Below are positions 8,493-18,496 of a stretch of DNA of 64,000 bases, piece by piece (the first letter of the stretch is position 1; each line of letters begins with the position of its first letter). The DNA lies in contig NZ_KV823255.1 in assembly GCF_001815905.1 (NCBI RefSeq), forward strand, positions 62,001 to 126,000. The letters are read 5' to 3'. The stretch is from Brevibacterium sp. HMSC07C04. Lineage in GTDB: Bacteria; Actinomycetota; Actinomycetes; Actinomycetales; Brevibacteriaceae. The notes under the pieces were generated by a model. The model did no database searches. It worked only from the letters and a program-made list of their open reading frames with translations, and was not told the origin of the DNA. Made by a program: the position numbers and the translations under genes.

Positions 8493-9821
8493 ATGAGCAA
8501 CACGCGTCGCAAACAGGTCCGCCCCGTCGTCGAACACGAAGACGGCTCAACATCCAAGACGCCTACCCGCGATGGCCGCCCGCTGCTGAACTTTCGCGCA
8601 CCGCGCGTGACCCAGCCGCCGCGGCACTTCGCCGACATGTCGATGGAGGAACGACAGGACGCCGTGCGCGAACTCGGTCTGCCTGCCTTCCGCGCCAAGC
8701 AGCTGTCCAATCACTACTTCCAGCGCAACATCACCGATCCTGCGCTCATGACAGACATCCCGGCCGATAAGCGCGATGCTCTTGCCGAAGCCTTCTTCCC
8801 ACCGCTGCTGAGCGAGGTCCACCGGCTGAAGACCAAGAACGGCGACACCATCAAATTCCTGTGGCGTCTGTTTGACGGCGCACTCGTCGAATCCGTTCTC
8901 ATGCGCTACCGCAATCGCATCACCCTGTGTGTGTCGTCCCAGTGCGGCTGCGGTATGAACTGCCCGTTCTGCGCCACCGGCCAGCAGGGGCTCACCCGCA
9001 ACATGTCAACAGCCGAAATCGTCGAACAGGTCATCCGAGCCAACCAGGCCATCGCCGCAGGGGAACTCGCACCGACCGCGGAGCCGGACATCAACATGCT
9101 CGGCGAACAGGCAGCCGCGGTCGGCGACGAATCCGGCGAATCCGACGCAGGCGCTCAGCCCGGTGCGCACACCAGCGCTGGCGCCAAACCCTCTGCCACC
9201 CAAACACCCGCTGGCCAAGAGCGGGTGACGAACATCGTGTTCATGGGAATGGGCGAACCCCTAGCCAACTACAAACGCGTCATGAACGCCATCCGCCGCT
9301 TCACCGACGCCGCCCCGCACGGCCTGGGAATGTCGCCGCGGCGCATAACGGTTTCAACGGTGGGGTTGGTGCCGGGCATCCGCAAACTCATGAGCGAAGA
9401 CATTCCCGTCACATTCGCCCTGAGCCTGCACGCACCCGATGACGGCCTGCGCAATGAGATGATTCCGGTCAACACACGCTGGAATGCCGACGAGGCGATT
9501 GACGCCGCCTATGACTACTACCGCACAACGGGCCGCAGGGTGTCGATTGAATATGCCCTCATCAAAGACATGAACGACCACGCGTGGCGGGCAGACCTTT
9601 TGGCAAAGAAGCTCAATGCCCGAGGCCGGGGCTGGGTGCACGTCAACCCGATTCCCCTCAACCCCACTCCGGGCTCGGTGTGGACCGCATCTGAACCGCA
9701 GGTTGCCCAGGAATTTGTAGACCGCCTGGTTTCGGCCGGAATTCCCACCACCATTCGCGACACCCGCGGACAGGACATCGACGGTGCCTGCGGTCAGCTG
9801 GCAGCGTCCGGCGAGGACTGA
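8493..9821 (+). CDS. rlmN: 23S rRNA (adenine2503-C2)-methyltransferase, with an insertion
   Basis: Radical-SAM enzyme that methylates A2503 of 23S rRNA (and A37 of some tRNAs). The [4Fe-4S] motif CxxxCxxC is C153, C157 and C160, and the C-terminal [13 protein letters not shown]-like segment carries the catalytic cysteine. At 442 residues it is longer than the usual 350-380. The excess is a low-complexity Ala/Gly/Ser/Glu-rich insertion at about residues 188-242, between the AEIVEQV helix and the FMGMGEPL strand. ATG follows TAGGGGAG. The AATAAT just upstream could be a near-leaderless -10. Confidence 0.95.
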   Translation: MSNTRRKQVRPVVEHEDGSTSKTPTRDGRPLLNFRAPRVTQPPRHFADMSMEERQDAVRELGLPAFRAKQLSNHYFQRNITDPALMTDIPADKRDALAEAFFPPLLSEVHRLKTKNGDTIKFLWRLFDGALVESVLMRYRNRITLCVSSQCGCGMNCPFCATGQQGLTRNMSTAEIVEQVIRANQAIAAGELAPTAEPDINMLGEQAAAVGDESGESDAGAQPGAHTSAGAKPSATQTPAGQERVTNIVFMGMGEPLANYKRVMNAIRRFTDAAPHGLGMSPRRITVSTVGLVPGIRKLMSEDIPVTFALSLHAPDDGLRNEMIPVNTRWNADEAIDAAYDYYRTTGRRVSIEYALIKDMNDHAWRADLLAKKLNARGRGWVHVNPIPLNPTPGSVWTASEPQVAQEFVDRLVSAGIPTTIRDTRGQDIDGACGQLAASGED

Positions 9822-9862
9822 GACAAGCCGAACACAGCACGCATCACCTAAGAGGAGACCAC

Positions 9863-10420
9863 ATGGAGAAGAGCTTCCCCAGGATGTCGGGGTGGAAGTC
9901 CGGCTATGATCCCGGACAGGTTGACAGCTTCTTCAAGCGAGCCCGCGAATCCTATGAGCGCGAACAGCCCGGCCCGGGTGATCTCGATGCTCGCGCAGTG
10001 CGCACCGTTGGCTTCGATTTGGTGCGCCGCGGCTACCACGTCGGTGTTGTCGACGCGGCTCTCGACCGTTTGGAGGACGCTTTTGCCAAATCGTCTCGCG
10101 AACGGCTGATTGCCGAAGAGGGCGAAAAGGCGTGGATGGACAGACTGTCTTCTGCAGCCGGGTCGCTGCAGGCCCGTTTGGAGCGTCCTCGCGGTGAGCG
10201 GTTCGAACTTGCCGCCGACCGCACCATCGGCTATGACCTCGCTGAGGTCGACGAACTGTGCGACAAGATCAGCGCCTACTTCACACAGGGCCGGGCGATG
10301 AGCGTCGACGAGGTGCGCCGAGTTCTGTTCCGCACCCGCCGCGGTGAGCGAGCCTACGATGAAGACGAGGTCGATGCGTTCATCGACCGTGTCGTGGAAG
10401 TCATGGCCTCTGTCGACTGA
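9863..10420 (+). CDS. DivIVA-repeat protein
   Basis: A 185-residue cytoplasmic protein made of short DivIVA-type repeats, each with a Gly/Ala-Tyr-x-x-x-x-Val-Asp core: GYDPGQVDSFF (residues about 14-24), GYHVGVVDAAL, GYDLAEVDELC and AYDEDEVDAFIDR. These match the actinobacterial divI1A repeat family. It lacks the long coiled coil of Wag31/DivIVA. A role in polar growth or septum placement is inference. AGAGGAGACC precedes ATG. It is 41 bp after rlmN and 10 bp before the next gene. Confidence 0.8.
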   Translation: MEKSFPRMSGWKSGYDPGQVDSFFKRARESYEREQPGPGDLDARAVRTVGFDLVRRGYHVGVVDAALDRLEDAFAKSSRERLIAEEGEKAWMDRLSSAAGSLQARLERPRGERFELAADRTIGYDLAEVDELCDKISAYFTQGRAMSVDEVRRVLFRTRRGERAYDEDEVDAFIDRVVEVMASVD

Positions 10421-10430
10421 GGGGATCTCT

Positions 10431-11081
10431 GTGAACGCCGATCTGCATTGGTTCCGCAAGCCTGCGACCAACGGTCCACAGGACAAGGGGACGTTCAACC
10501 CTGTCGTCGAACTGCTTGACCACCCGATTGCTTTGGGCCGCGGTGGGGAGGCATTTGCCTCTGGCGAGTGCGAACTGAGCTATGAGGACGCATTGGATCG
10601 CGCTGCGAAGTTCGCCGGGATTTTGCGCGCTGTGTCCGAACCGGCCCCGCAGATGCTCATTGTTGAAGACGGGCTGAAGCCGACAGCTCTGATGCTGGCT
10701 GTTCTCGGGGCAATGCGCGTGGGCACGTGCGCTGTCATCGGTTCAAAGGGACTGACTCCGCGGCAGAAAGCAGAAGCGCCGATTCTGCGGTCGGCATCTT
10801 CTGCAGCCGTGCAGCATCAGGCGCAGACCGCCGCTGAATCGCAGGCGCGCGCTGGAATGCACACTGCCACTCGGTCACTCGATACGCACTTTGAGGGTGC
10901 GGAGCTGCTGGCCGATGGGCCGGACAGCGCACCGTCTGCCGTAGACACGCTCATGAAGCAGGCGGCCTTCAAACACGCGGCCGCCGAGCCGCTGGGACCC
11001 GGACGTACGCTCATGCTCCTTGACGGCATTGAGGTCACGGCCTTGGAAAGCCTCGAAGCAGTGCGCACTCTGCTGCGCTGA
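10431..11081 (+). CDS. Truncated acyl-CoA-synthetase-like protein (N-terminal part only)
   Basis: The 216-residue product resembles the N-terminal region of acetyl/propionyl-CoA synthetases: HWF near the start, a LLDHPIALGRGGEA segment like the LDRHV-GRGD motif, LSYEDALDRAAKFAGILRAV like the TYAEL region, and an MRVGTC segment like the ARIGA motif. The AMP-binding P-loop, A8 and C-terminal lysine domains are absent, so it cannot be a normal ligase. The second half is poorly conserved. The start GTG 10431 has GAGGGGA before it; the open frame begins earlier, inside the preceding gene. It may be a remnant or a regulatory homologue. Confidence 0.6.
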   Translation: MNADLHWFRKPATNGPQDKGTFNPVVELLDHPIALGRGGEAFASGECELSYEDALDRAAKFAGILRAVSEPAPQMLIVEDGLKPTALMLAVLGAMRVGTCAVIGSKGLTPRQKAEAPILRSASSAAVQHQAQTAAESQARAGMHTATRSLDTHFEGAELLADGPDSAPSAVDTLMKQAAFKHAAAEPLGPGRTLMLLDGIEVTALESLEAVRTLLR

Positions 11082-11140
11082 TCAGAGCGAACCGAACTCA
11101 CAGCAGGCGGCCTGGCTGTCGCCGCATCAGCCCGCACAAC

Positions 11141-11185
11141 CGCGAGAAGGCCCCGCTCCCTGTTTGGAAGTGGGGCCTTCTCGCG
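11141..11185 (+). terminator. Bidirectional terminator
   Basis: A perfect 14-bp stem (11141-11154 with 11172-11185) and 17-nt loop lie between two converging genes, the synthetase-like gene and gcdH. Confidence 0.8.
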
Positions 11186-11207
11186 TTAGCAGTGCCTCAG
11201 CTGTGGA

Positions 11208-12404
11208 TCAGGCGAAGGCGTTGATGCCGGTGAGCGCACGGCCCAGCGTGAGCTGGTGAACTTCGTGTGTGCCTTCGTAGGTCAGCACGGTTTCGAGGTT
11301 GATGGCGTGGCGCAGCGGCGAGTATTCGCTGGTGATGCCCGAACCGCCGAAGAGTGCGCGCAGGTCGCGGGCGATGTTCATAGCGGTGTCGACGTTGTTC
11401 ATCTTGCCAAGCGAAATCTGCTCGGGGCGCACGCCGTCCTTCGAGTCCTTGAGATCGCCGAGGTGTGACGCAAGCAGGGTGATGTTCGAGTACTGGCCGA
11501 AGGCCTTCGCCAGTTTCTGCTGCGAAATCTGGAAAGCGGCCAGCGGCTTGTCGAACTGGATGCGGCTGCCGGTGTACATGAGTGCCTGTTCCAGGGAGTC
11601 GCGAGCAGCACCGGTGACACCCCAGACGATGCCGTAGCGGGCTTCTGAAAGGCAGGACAGGGGTCCCTTGAGTCCCTCTGCCTTCGGCATGACGGCCGAA
11701 CCGGGCAGGCGGACGTTGTCCAGGACGATTTCACCGGTGATGGAGGCCCGCAGTGACAGCTTGCGCTGGACGGTGGGGGTTTCCACGCCGGGGGTGTCGG
11801 TGGGAACCACGAAGCCGCGGATCATGGGACGGCCCTTGGCATCGGTTTCGTCGGTCTTGGCCCACACGACGGCGACGTCTGCGACGGGGGAGTTGGTGAT
11901 CCACATCTTAGCGCCGTTGAGGATCCAGTCGTCGCCGTCGCGCTTGGCGGTGGTGCGCATGTTCGACGGGTCCGATCCGACATCCGGTTCGGTCAGGCCG
12001 AAGCATCCGATGGCCTTGCCTTCGCCCATGCGGGGCAGCCATTCTTCCTTCTGCTCTTCCGAGCCCCAGTGGTGAATGGCGAACATCGCCAGCGAACCCT
12101 GGACTGAGACGAGCGAGCGCAGGCCCGAGTCGACTGCTTCGAGTTCACGGCAGGCGATGCCGTACATGCGGGCAGAAGCGCCTGGCAGCGTGTAGCCGTC
12201 CAGGTGCATGCCGAGCAGGCCGAGCTCACCGAGGCCTTCAGCGAGTTCACGCGCGGGAATGGTGCCTTCGAGGTACCAGTCGCCGATTTTTTCGCGCACG
12301 TTTTCATCCAGCCAGCTGCGGACGATGCCAGCCCATTCGCGCTCTTCTTTCGAGAAGAGGTGATTGAGTCCGAGGATTTCGTCCGGGTGTGAGGTCTTGG
12401 CCAT
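11208..12404 (-). CDS. gcdH: Glutaryl-CoA dehydrogenase-like acyl-CoA dehydrogenase
   Basis: FAD enzyme expected to oxidise and decarboxylate glutaryl-CoA to crotonyl-CoA in lysine and tryptophan breakdown. The 398 residues match GcdH closely: SVQGSLAMFAIHHWGSEEQK, GCFGLTEPDVGSDPSNM, the WITNSP segment, and TYEGTHEVH with the catalytic base at E377. The GcdH-type sequence around the SVQ motif separates it from short-chain dehydrogenases. ATG 12404 has AAAGGAG at the right distance. The gene stands alone on the minus strand; no electron-transfer flavoprotein or pathway partner is near, so the substrate is inferred from homology. Confidence 0.85.
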   Translation of the reverse strand: MAKTSHPDEILGLNHLFSKEEREWAGIVRSWLDENVREKIGDWYLEGTIPARELAEGLGELGLLGMHLDGYTLPGASARMYGIACRELEAVDSGLRSLVSVQGSLAMFAIHHWGSEEQKEEWLPRMGEGKAIGCFGLTEPDVGSDPSNMRTTAKRDGDDWILNGAKMWITNSPVADVAVVWAKTDETDAKGRPMIRGFVVPTDTPGVETPTVQRKLSLRASITGEIVLDNVRLPGSAVMPKAEGLKGPLSCLSEARYGIVWGVTGAARDSLEQALMYTGSRIQFDKPLAAFQISQQKLAKAFGQYSNITLLASHLGDLKDSKDGVRPEQISLGKMNNVDTAMNIARDLRALFGGSGITSEYSPLRHAINLETVLTYEGTHEVHQLTLGRALTGINAFA

Positions 12405-12448
12405 TTCACTCCTTTGTTCAGAGGGCTCAGGGAGGACTTCCAAAAAAG

Positions 12449-12454
12449 AGTATA
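12449..12454 (-). promoter_or_regulatory. Candidate -10 box for gcdH
   Basis: TATACT on the minus strand lies in an AT-rich patch (12440-12490) of the divergent gcdH-dxr intergenic region. The matching -35 is weak. Confidence 0.4.
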
Positions 12455-12522
12455 GCCGAGATATGTATTTTCTGTGACGAATATCCCCTGGTCCCTCTGA
12501 GCGCGGGTTCAGCGACGTCTGC

Positions 12523-12528
12523 CAAGAT
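12523..12528 (+). promoter_or_regulatory. -10 hexamer of a probable leaderless dxr promoter
   Basis: CAAGAT is at -12 to -7 from the dxr GTG, and no ribosome binding site is visible. Confidence 0.4.
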
Positions 12529-12534
12529 AGCCGG

Positions 12535-13740
12535 GTGCTTCACATCTCAGTTCTCGGCTCGACCGGTTCCGTTGGGACGCAGACCCTCGACGTCGTCAGC
12601 GCCCACCCTGACCGCTTTCAGGTAGTCGGTCTCGTCTGCCACACGAATATTGCCGCCGCAGCCGCGCAGGCCGTTCGCTTTCGCGCAACTGCCCTGGGTG
12701 CTGTCGGTGCCGCATCGGCTGACGAGGTGGAGCGGGCCGTCGCATCTGCCGCGGCCGCCGCTGGGGTTGCGAACCCCGTGGAGCGGGTGTTCGTCGGGCC
12801 GCGGGCAGCTGACGATGTTGCGAAGCTCGAAGCCGATACGGTCCTCAACGCCATCACGGGTGCCGCCGGTCTGACGGCGACTCTGGCTGCCCTTGAGCGC
12901 GGCACAGATGTCGCGCTGGCAAACAAAGAGTCGCTCATCATCGGCGGCGATGTCGTCATGGAAGTCGCTGCGCGAACGGGTGCGCGCCTGCTTCCGGTCG
13001 ATTCTGAGCACTCTGCCGTGTGGCAGGCCCTACGGTCTGGCCGCCGCGAAGAAGTCAGCCGTTTGGTGATCACGGCAAGCGGGGGGCCCTTCCGCGGGAT
13101 GACGGAGTCTGAACTTGAGGCGGTCACACCGCAGCAGGCGCTGCAACACCCCACGTGGGACATGGGCAAGGTCATCACGACGAATTCGGCAACGCTTGTC
13201 AATAAGGGTTTGGAGGTCATTGAGGCGCATCTGCTCTTCGACATTCCCTACGAACAGATCAGTGTGGTCGTCCACCCGCAGTCGCAGATTCACTCCATGG
13301 TCGAATATGTCGACGGCTCCACGATCGCGCAGGTCAGCCCGCCGGATATGAAGCTGCCGATCGCCTACGCCCTCGGCTATGAGGAACGGCTGTCGAACAT
13401 CACGGCACCCAACCGCTGGGACGAGCCGACACAGTGGACATTCGAACCGGTTGACCACGATGCGTTCCCCGCCTTGCGCTTGGCCGTGCGCGCCGGCCGG
13501 ATCGGCAGCACCGCACCGGCGGTCTACAACGCGGCAAACGAAATCCTGGTGGATGCCTTCCACGATGGGAAGGTCTCCTTTCTCGACATCAGCAGGGGGC
13601 TGAGTGCAGCACTCGATGCGCACACACCGCACAACGGGAAGCTGACGGCCGAGCTTGTCTTGGCGGCTGATGGCGAGGCCCGCACGTTCGCCCAGCAGTG
13701 GGTGGCCGAACGGGCAGCGCACGGGGGAGAGCATTCATGA
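12535..13740 (+). CDS. dxr: 1-deoxy-D-xylulose 5-phosphate reductoisomerase
   Basis: Second enzyme of the MEP isoprenoid pathway, converting DXP to MEP with NADPH. The 401 residues include the nucleotide-binding GSTGSVG (about 8-14), LANKESLI, the metal-site PVDSEHSA, ASGGPFRGM and HPTWDMGKVITTNSATLVNK. The start is GTG 12535, which sits 6 bp after a -10-like hexamer. Its stop overlaps the start of rseP by ATGA, so the two are coupled. ispG of the same pathway lies 5 kb downstream. Confidence 0.97.
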   Translation: MLHISVLGSTGSVGTQTLDVVSAHPDRFQVVGLVCHTNIAAAAAQAVRFRATALGAVGAASADEVERAVASAAAAAGVANPVERVFVGPRAADDVAKLEADTVLNAITGAAGLTATLAALERGTDVALANKESLIIGGDVVMEVAARTGARLLPVDSEHSAVWQALRSGRREEVSRLVITASGGPFRGMTESELEAVTPQQALQHPTWDMGKVITTNSATLVNKGLEVIEAHLLFDIPYEQISVVVHPQSQIHSMVEYVDGSTIAQVSPPDMKLPIAYALGYEERLSNITAPNRWDEPTQWTFEPVDHDAFPALRLAVRAGRIGSTAPAVYNAANEILVDAFHDGKVSFLDISRGLSAALDAHTPHNGKLTAELVLAADGEARTFAQQWVAERAAHGGEHS

Positions 13741-15170
13741 CCGCCCTGCTGTACGCATTGGGAATCGTCTTCATGCTCGCAGTCGTCGGGCTGTCCATTG
13801 GGCTGCACGAACTGGGACACCTGGTGCCCGCCAAGCGCTTTGGGGTGAAGGTCACCCACTTCATGATCGGCTTCGGGCCGACCCTGTTTTCGTTTAAGCG
13901 CGGTGAAACCCGCTACGGCATCAAACTGCTGCCGCTGGGCGGCTTCATCGCCATGCCGGGCATGTATCCGCCGAAGCAGGCGGTTCACGCTCGGGCTGAG
14001 GAGCTGCGCGGGGTCGAATCAGCACACGACATTGTGGAGGCCGACGCCCAGCGCCGGGCGGTTGAAGGCGTCTGCGGGCAACAGGGCGCCGGACGAAAAC
14101 GCCTGTTCGAACAGAGCGCGGAGGACGCCCGAGAATTCTCCAATCGAGGAATCGCACCGGGAGAAGAAGGCCGCACCTTCTACGCCCTGTCGGTTCCCAA
14201 GCGCTTGACCGTCATGTTCGGCGGGCCCGCCGTCAACCTCGTCCTCGGGATCGTCTTCTTGGGCATTGTGCTCATGGGCATCGGCGTTCCGGGACTGTCC
14301 ACCCAGCTGTCCGGGGTTGTTGAATGTGCCGTCGACGCCGAAACCGCACAGAAGCGCGGGCCCGATGCCGAATGCCAGCCGGGTGATACTCCCGCCCCGG
14401 CAAAGGCTGTCGGTCTCAAACCGGGAGACACGATAACCGCCGTCGACGGTACGCGGGTAGACACCTGGGAGCAGGTGCAGAAGATCATTGCCGACAGCGC
14501 CGGCAGAACCGTCACCGTGGCTTACGAACGCGGCGGCGGTGAGCACACTGTGCAGGTGCCCATCATCGAAACTGAGCGCGCGGTCTACGACGACAATGGA
14601 AAACAGAAGTTCACTGCCGACGGAAAGCCGGAAACCGCCACCGTCGGCTTCTTGGGGGTCTCACCGCAGAAGAAGCACTACCCGCTGTCACCGGCGCGGT
14701 TCCCGGCCGAAGCGGGCAAGGCACTCGGGCAGACCTTCACCGCGCTGGCGACTCTGCCGGTCAAACTCGTTCAGATCGGGAATGTCGCTCTCGGGGGAGC
14801 GGAGCGCGACCCCAACGGGCCGATGGGCATGGTCGGTGTGGGCCGAGTTGCCGGCGAAATCGTGTCGGCAGACGCTTTCGCGGTGGTCGACAAGGTGCAG
14901 CTGGGCCTGAGCCTGGCCGCATCGCTCAATCTGTTCCTGTTCGCGTTCAACATGGTTCCGCTTCTTCCTCTGGACGGCGGGCACATCGCGGTCGCCCTCT
15001 ACGAAGGAGCTCGCCGCAGGACCAACCTCTCTCGCGGTCGAGGACTCATCGGCCCGTTCGACACCGCAAAGCTGCTTCCCCTGACCTACGGGGTCGTGGG
15101 AATTCTGCTGTGCATGACAGCACTGCTCGTCTACGTCGACATCGTCAAGCCCGTCAGGCTGTTCGGCTGA
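13737..15170 (+). CDS. rseP: Site-2 membrane metalloprotease (RseP/Rip1 type)
   Basis: Zinc intramembrane protease that cleaves anti-sigma factors and other membrane proteins. The 477-residue protein begins in a membrane segment with the active-site HELGH (H24, E25, H28). A PDZ domain follows at about residues 220-285 (GLKPGDTITAVDG), and the third conserved segment FAFNMVPLLPLDGGH provides the metal-binding aspartate. The stretch around residues 80-150, between the first and second membrane segments, is Ala/Glu/Arg-rich. The start overlaps dxr. The dxr-rseP-ispG order is standard in actinomycetes, here split by the TRAP genes. Confidence 0.94.
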   Translation: MTALLYALGIVFMLAVVGLSIGLHELGHLVPAKRFGVKVTHFMIGFGPTLFSFKRGETRYGIKLLPLGGFIAMPGMYPPKQAVHARAEELRGVESAHDIVEADAQRRAVEGVCGQQGAGRKRLFEQSAEDAREFSNRGIAPGEEGRTFYALSVPKRLTVMFGGPAVNLVLGIVFLGIVLMGIGVPGLSTQLSGVVECAVDAETAQKRGPDAECQPGDTPAPAKAVGLKPGDTITAVDGTRVDTWEQVQKIIADSAGRTVTVAYERGGGEHTVQVPIIETERAVYDDNGKQKFTADGKPETATVGFLGVSPQKKHYPLSPARFPAEAGKALGQTFTALATLPVKLVQIGNVALGGAERDPNGPMGMVGVGRVAGEIVSADAFAVVDKVQLGLSLAASLNLFLFAFNMVPLLPLDGGHIAVALYEGARRRTNLSRGRGLIGPFDTAKLLPLTYGVVGILLCMTALLVYVDIVKPVRLFG

Positions 15171-15341
15171 CACCTGCGGCTGAGCCCCGGGGCTGGAGAA
15201 CTACCGGCAGAAAGCTTGTCTGAGCGCCCGCTGAGGGATTTCTGGCAGTGCGCCCAGAAGATGCGCTATTCTTCTCACAGCCATTTGGACGTATGACCTG
15301 CCGCACGTTTCTGCGTCGGCGGGCCCAGACATAGGAGCCTC

Positions 15342-16346
15342 ATGAAGAAGAGCGTTCTTCTCAAGATTGCAGCTGCCGCAAGCGCAGCCGCTCTCGTACT
15401 CACCGGATGTGAGCGCGGCGGAGCCGAGGGCGGCTCGGCGGCACCGGAAGAGAACTTCACCAAGGACCTGACGTTCGGCACCGGCGGCACCGCGGGCGTC
15501 TACTACCCGCTGGGCAACGAATACGCCCGCCTCCTGCAGGACACGGACGCAGACCTGAAGGTCAACGCCGTCGAAACCGACGGTTCTGTCGACAACCTGG
15601 GCCGCATTGCCAAGGGCGACGCTCAGCTGGGCTTCACCCAGTCGAACACCGCAAACGACGCCGTGCGCGGAACCGGCGATTTCGAAGAGGTCGGCAAGCT
15701 CAGCAACGTCGGCTGGATGGGCCAGCTGTACCCGGAAGCCGCCCAGATCATCACGCTTGAGAAGAGCGGCTTCGACTCGGTTGAAGACCTCAAGGGCAAG
15801 AAGATCGCCGTCGGCGCACCCGGTTCCGGCACCGCCGCGGTTGCCAAGCTCATCCTCGACGCCTACGGCTTCAAGGAAGGCGACTACGAACCCTACGAAG
15901 AGAGCTTCGCGGATGCCCGCTCCAAGGTGCAGGACGGCAACATCGACGCCTCTATCGAAATCCTCGGCGTCCCGGCTGCCGCGCTGTCGGAACTGTCTGC
16001 CAACGCCGACGTCAAGCTCCTTCCCATCGACAAGGACAAAGCCGAGAAGATCGCAGCTGAATCCGAATACGAAAGCTACGAAATCCCCGGCGGCTCCTAC
16101 GACTTCGCCAAGGACCCGGTCCAGACGGTGACCGTGTTCGCAACGATCGTCGGCTCGACCAACCAGATCAGCGAAGAAGACGGCTACGCCATCACCAAGT
16201 CGCTGTACGAAGACGCCGGCAAGATCTCGCTGGCGCAGGGCAAGCTCATCAAAGCCGAAGACGCTCTGCTCGGCCGCGGCGATGTCCCGCTTCACCCCGG
16301 CGCTAAGAAGTACTTCGAAGAAGAGGGCATCGAGGACCAGAACTGA
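15342..16346 (+). CDS. TAXI-family TRAP transporter solute-binding lipoprotein
   Basis: Extracytoplasmic receptor of a TRAP transporter. The 334 residues begin with a lipoprotein signal (MKKSVLLK, hydrophobic core, lipobox LTGC with C23). The mature part starts with the TAXI pattern LTFGTGGTAGVYYPLGNEYA and continues with VNAVETDGSVDNLG and GAPGSGTAAVAKLIL. TAXI proteins bind glutamate or related acids in known cases; the ligand here is unknown. AGGAG lies just before ATG. It is followed by a hairpin and the permease gene, the expected partner. Confidence 0.93.
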   Translation: MKKSVLLKIAAAASAAALVLTGCERGGAEGGSAAPEENFTKDLTFGTGGTAGVYYPLGNEYARLLQDTDADLKVNAVETDGSVDNLGRIAKGDAQLGFTQSNTANDAVRGTGDFEEVGKLSNVGWMGQLYPEAAQIITLEKSGFDSVEDLKGKKIAVGAPGSGTAAVAKLILDAYGFKEGDYEPYEESFADARSKVQDGNIDASIEILGVPAAALSELSANADVKLLPIDKDKAEKIAAESEYESYEIPGGSYDFAKDPVQTVTVFATIVGSTNQISEEDGYAITKSLYEDAGKISLAQGKLIKAEDALLGRGDVPLHPGAKKYFEEEGIEDQN

Positions 16347-16370
16347 TCCCCTCACCCTCGGCTGACAACC

Positions 16371-16401
16371 GCGGCGACGGCGCGCTGAGCGCCGTCGCCG
16401 C
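16371..16401 (+). terminator. Attenuating hairpin between TRAP receptor and permease
   Basis: A perfect 13-bp GC-rich stem (16371-16383 with 16389-16401) with a 5-nt loop lies 24 nt after the receptor stop. It has no T tract. Its likely role is to stabilise the upstream mRNA or to reduce read-through so that receptor exceeds permease. Confidence 0.65.
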
Positions 16402-16440
16402 GTGGGCCGTCTAGACCATCCCCACGACAGGCAGAAGATC

Positions 16441-18492
16441 ATGACTCCCTCCGATACCGCCAAAAACCCGGACCCAAGTCCCGTCGCTGACACGGCGCCC
16501 ATGGACCAGAAACAAGCGCAGGACCTCGCAGACAAGGTCATGCGCGACCTGGACAGCGCTTCGCGTCACCGCATCAACTCCGACATGGGGCCGTGGCGCA
16601 TTGCCGTCTTCGTCCTGTCTGTCGCACTGACCGTCTTTCAGCTGTACACAGCGCTCTTCGGCACTCGACCCACACTGATCCAGGGCTCGATCCACGTCGG
16701 CGGGGCCATGGGCATCATCTTCCTGCTGTACCCGCTGCACAGGAGCCTGTGCCTGAAATCTGATAAGAACCGCAAGGCCTACTACACGGCTCTCTCCGTT
16801 GACACTGTGCTGTCGCTGCTGGCAATGGGAACCTCCGTTTACCTGCTTGCCAACTACACCTATCTGACGGGTGTCGGCGTGCAGATCCACGGCTATTCGA
16901 CTCTCGACACGATCGTCGCGCTTGTTGCGATCCTCCTGATCCTCGAAGCCACCCGCCGCTGCGTGGGCCTGCCGATCGTGATCATCGCCGTTGTTGCGCT
17001 GCTGTACTTCTGGCTGGGCAACTACTCGCCGATCATGCGCTACCACGGCACCACGTGGCAGAACATGGTGCAGCAGACCTACTATTCGTCGCGCTCGATC
17101 TTCGGCGTGCCGATCCAGGTGTCCTCGAGCTTCATCTTCCTGTTCCTGTTCTTCGGCGTCATTCTGGTGCGCACCGACATCGGCGCCTACTTCAATTCGC
17201 TTGCATTCCGCCTGACCGGCCGCTTCGCCGGCGGCCCGGCAAAGGCTGCAGTCGTCGCCTCGGCAATGCAGGGAACCGTGACCGGCTCATCGGTCGCCAA
17301 CGCTGTGACGTCCGGTTCTTTCACGATTCCGCTGATGAAGAAGGTCGGCTTCAGCCCGAAGTTTGCCGCTGCGGTCGAAGCAACCGCGTCGACCGGTGGT
17401 CAGATCATGCCGCCCGTTATGGGTGCGGCCGTGTTCATCATGGCCGAGTACACGGGTGTTCCCTACTCGCACATCATCCTCATTGCGATTGTCCCGGCGT
17501 TCCTCTACTTTGCCGGCGTGATGCTTGCGGTGCACTTCGAAGCGCGCCGTCTGCGCATCGAAGGCTACTCAAAGGACGAACTGCCGCGCTGGAAGATGCT
17601 GCTCAAGCGCCTTGACCAGCTGCTGCCGCTGGGCGTGATCATCGTGACGCTTCTGGCTGGCACCACGCCGCAGAAAGCCGCACTGTGGGGCATTCTCATT
17701 GCCTTCGTCATCAGCCTTCTGCGCGCCAGCACTCGCCTGGGCTTCAAGGACACGATCCTGCTGCTGGAAGAGGGCGCAAAGACCGCTCTGCCCGTCATTG
17801 CCGCCTGTGCGACTGCGGGTATGGTCGCAGGCATTGTGACCGCCACCGGTCTGGGCGGCCGTCTGGCCGACGGCATCCTCACCGCCGCGGGCGAGAACTT
17901 CTTCCTCGTCATGTTCTTCACCATGATCGCCTGCCTGGTGCTCGGCATGGGCTTGCCGACCACCGCCAACTATGTCGTCACGGCCACCGTGGCAGCGCCG
18001 ATCCTCATTTCGAATTTCGATGTGCCGATTCTGGCTGCGCACCTGTTCGTGTTCTACTTCGGTCTGCTTGCCGATGTGACCCCGCCGGTCTGCCTTGCTG
18101 CCTACGCGGCTTCGGGCATTGCCGGTTCGAACCCGCTGAAGTCCGGTGTCACGGCGCTCAAGGTGGCTGTCGCCGGCTTCCTCGTGCCCTATGTCTTCGT
18201 GATGGAGCCGGTGCTGCTGTTCCAGGGCGACCAGAATCCGCTCATGTTCATCCCGGTGTTTGCGACAGCGCTGCTGGGCATGGCTGTGCTTTCAGCGGCT
18301 GTCGCAGGGTTCTACTTCCGCAAACTCGTTGCGTGGGAATCCGTCATCCTGGCACTTGCAGGCCTTCTCCTTGTCTACCCGGTCATCGCAATGTCGCTTC
18401 TCGGCCTGGCCATTGCGGTCGTCATGGCCATCTACCAGCGGATGACCGAGCGAAAGAAGACTCTCGGCGCATCCACAGGAGCCGGGGTCTAG
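16441..18492 (+). CDS. TRAP transporter fused permease (4TM + 12TM)
   Basis: A 683-residue membrane protein joining the small DctQ-like and large DctM-like subunits, as in TAXI systems. A hydrophilic N-terminal tail of about 55 residues precedes the membrane segments. The DctM part shows [38 protein letters not shown] and [16 protein letters not shown], typical of the family. The frame is open from 16402, but ATG 16441 after GGCAGAAG is preferred. It imports the ligand held by the lipoprotein upstream using an ion gradient. Confidence 0.93.
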   Translation: MTPSDTAKNPDPSPVADTAPMDQKQAQDLADKVMRDLDSASRHRINSDMGPWRIAVFVLSVALTVFQLYTALFGTRPTLIQGSIHVGGAMGIIFLLYPLHRSLCLKSDKNRKAYYTALSVDTVLSLLAMGTSVYLLANYTYLTGVGVQIHGYSTLDTIVALVAILLILEATRRCVGLPIVIIAVVALLYFWLGNYSPIMRYHGTTWQNMVQQTYYSSRSIFGVPIQVSSSFIFLFLFFGVILVRTDIGAYFNSLAFRLTGRFAGGPAKAAVVASAMQGTVTGSSVANAVTSGSFTIPLMKKVGFSPKFAAAVEATASTGGQIMPPVMGAAVFIMAEYTGVPYSHIILIAIVPAFLYFAGVMLAVHFEARRLRIEGYSKDELPRWKMLLKRLDQLLPLGVIIVTLLAGTTPQKAALWGILIAFVISLLRASTRLGFKDTILLLEEGAKTALPVIAACATAGMVAGIVTATGLGGRLADGILTAAGENFFLVMFFTMIACLVLGMGLPTTANYVVTATVAAPILISNFDVPILAAHLFVFYFGLLADVTPPVCLAAYAASGIAGSNPLKSGVTALKVAVAGFLVPYVFVMEPVLLFQGDQNPLMFIPVFATALLGMAVLSAAVAGFYFRKLVAWESVILALAGLLLVYPVIAMSLLGLAIAVVMAIYQRMTERKKTLGASTGAGV

Positions 18493-18496
18493 AATC

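Noticed and set aside
15201-16541. 446-residue open frame on the minus strand
   Set aside because: It lies opposite the TAXI receptor gene, which has a lipoprotein signal and family motifs; the minus frame has no recognisable domain and reflects high-GC codon bias.
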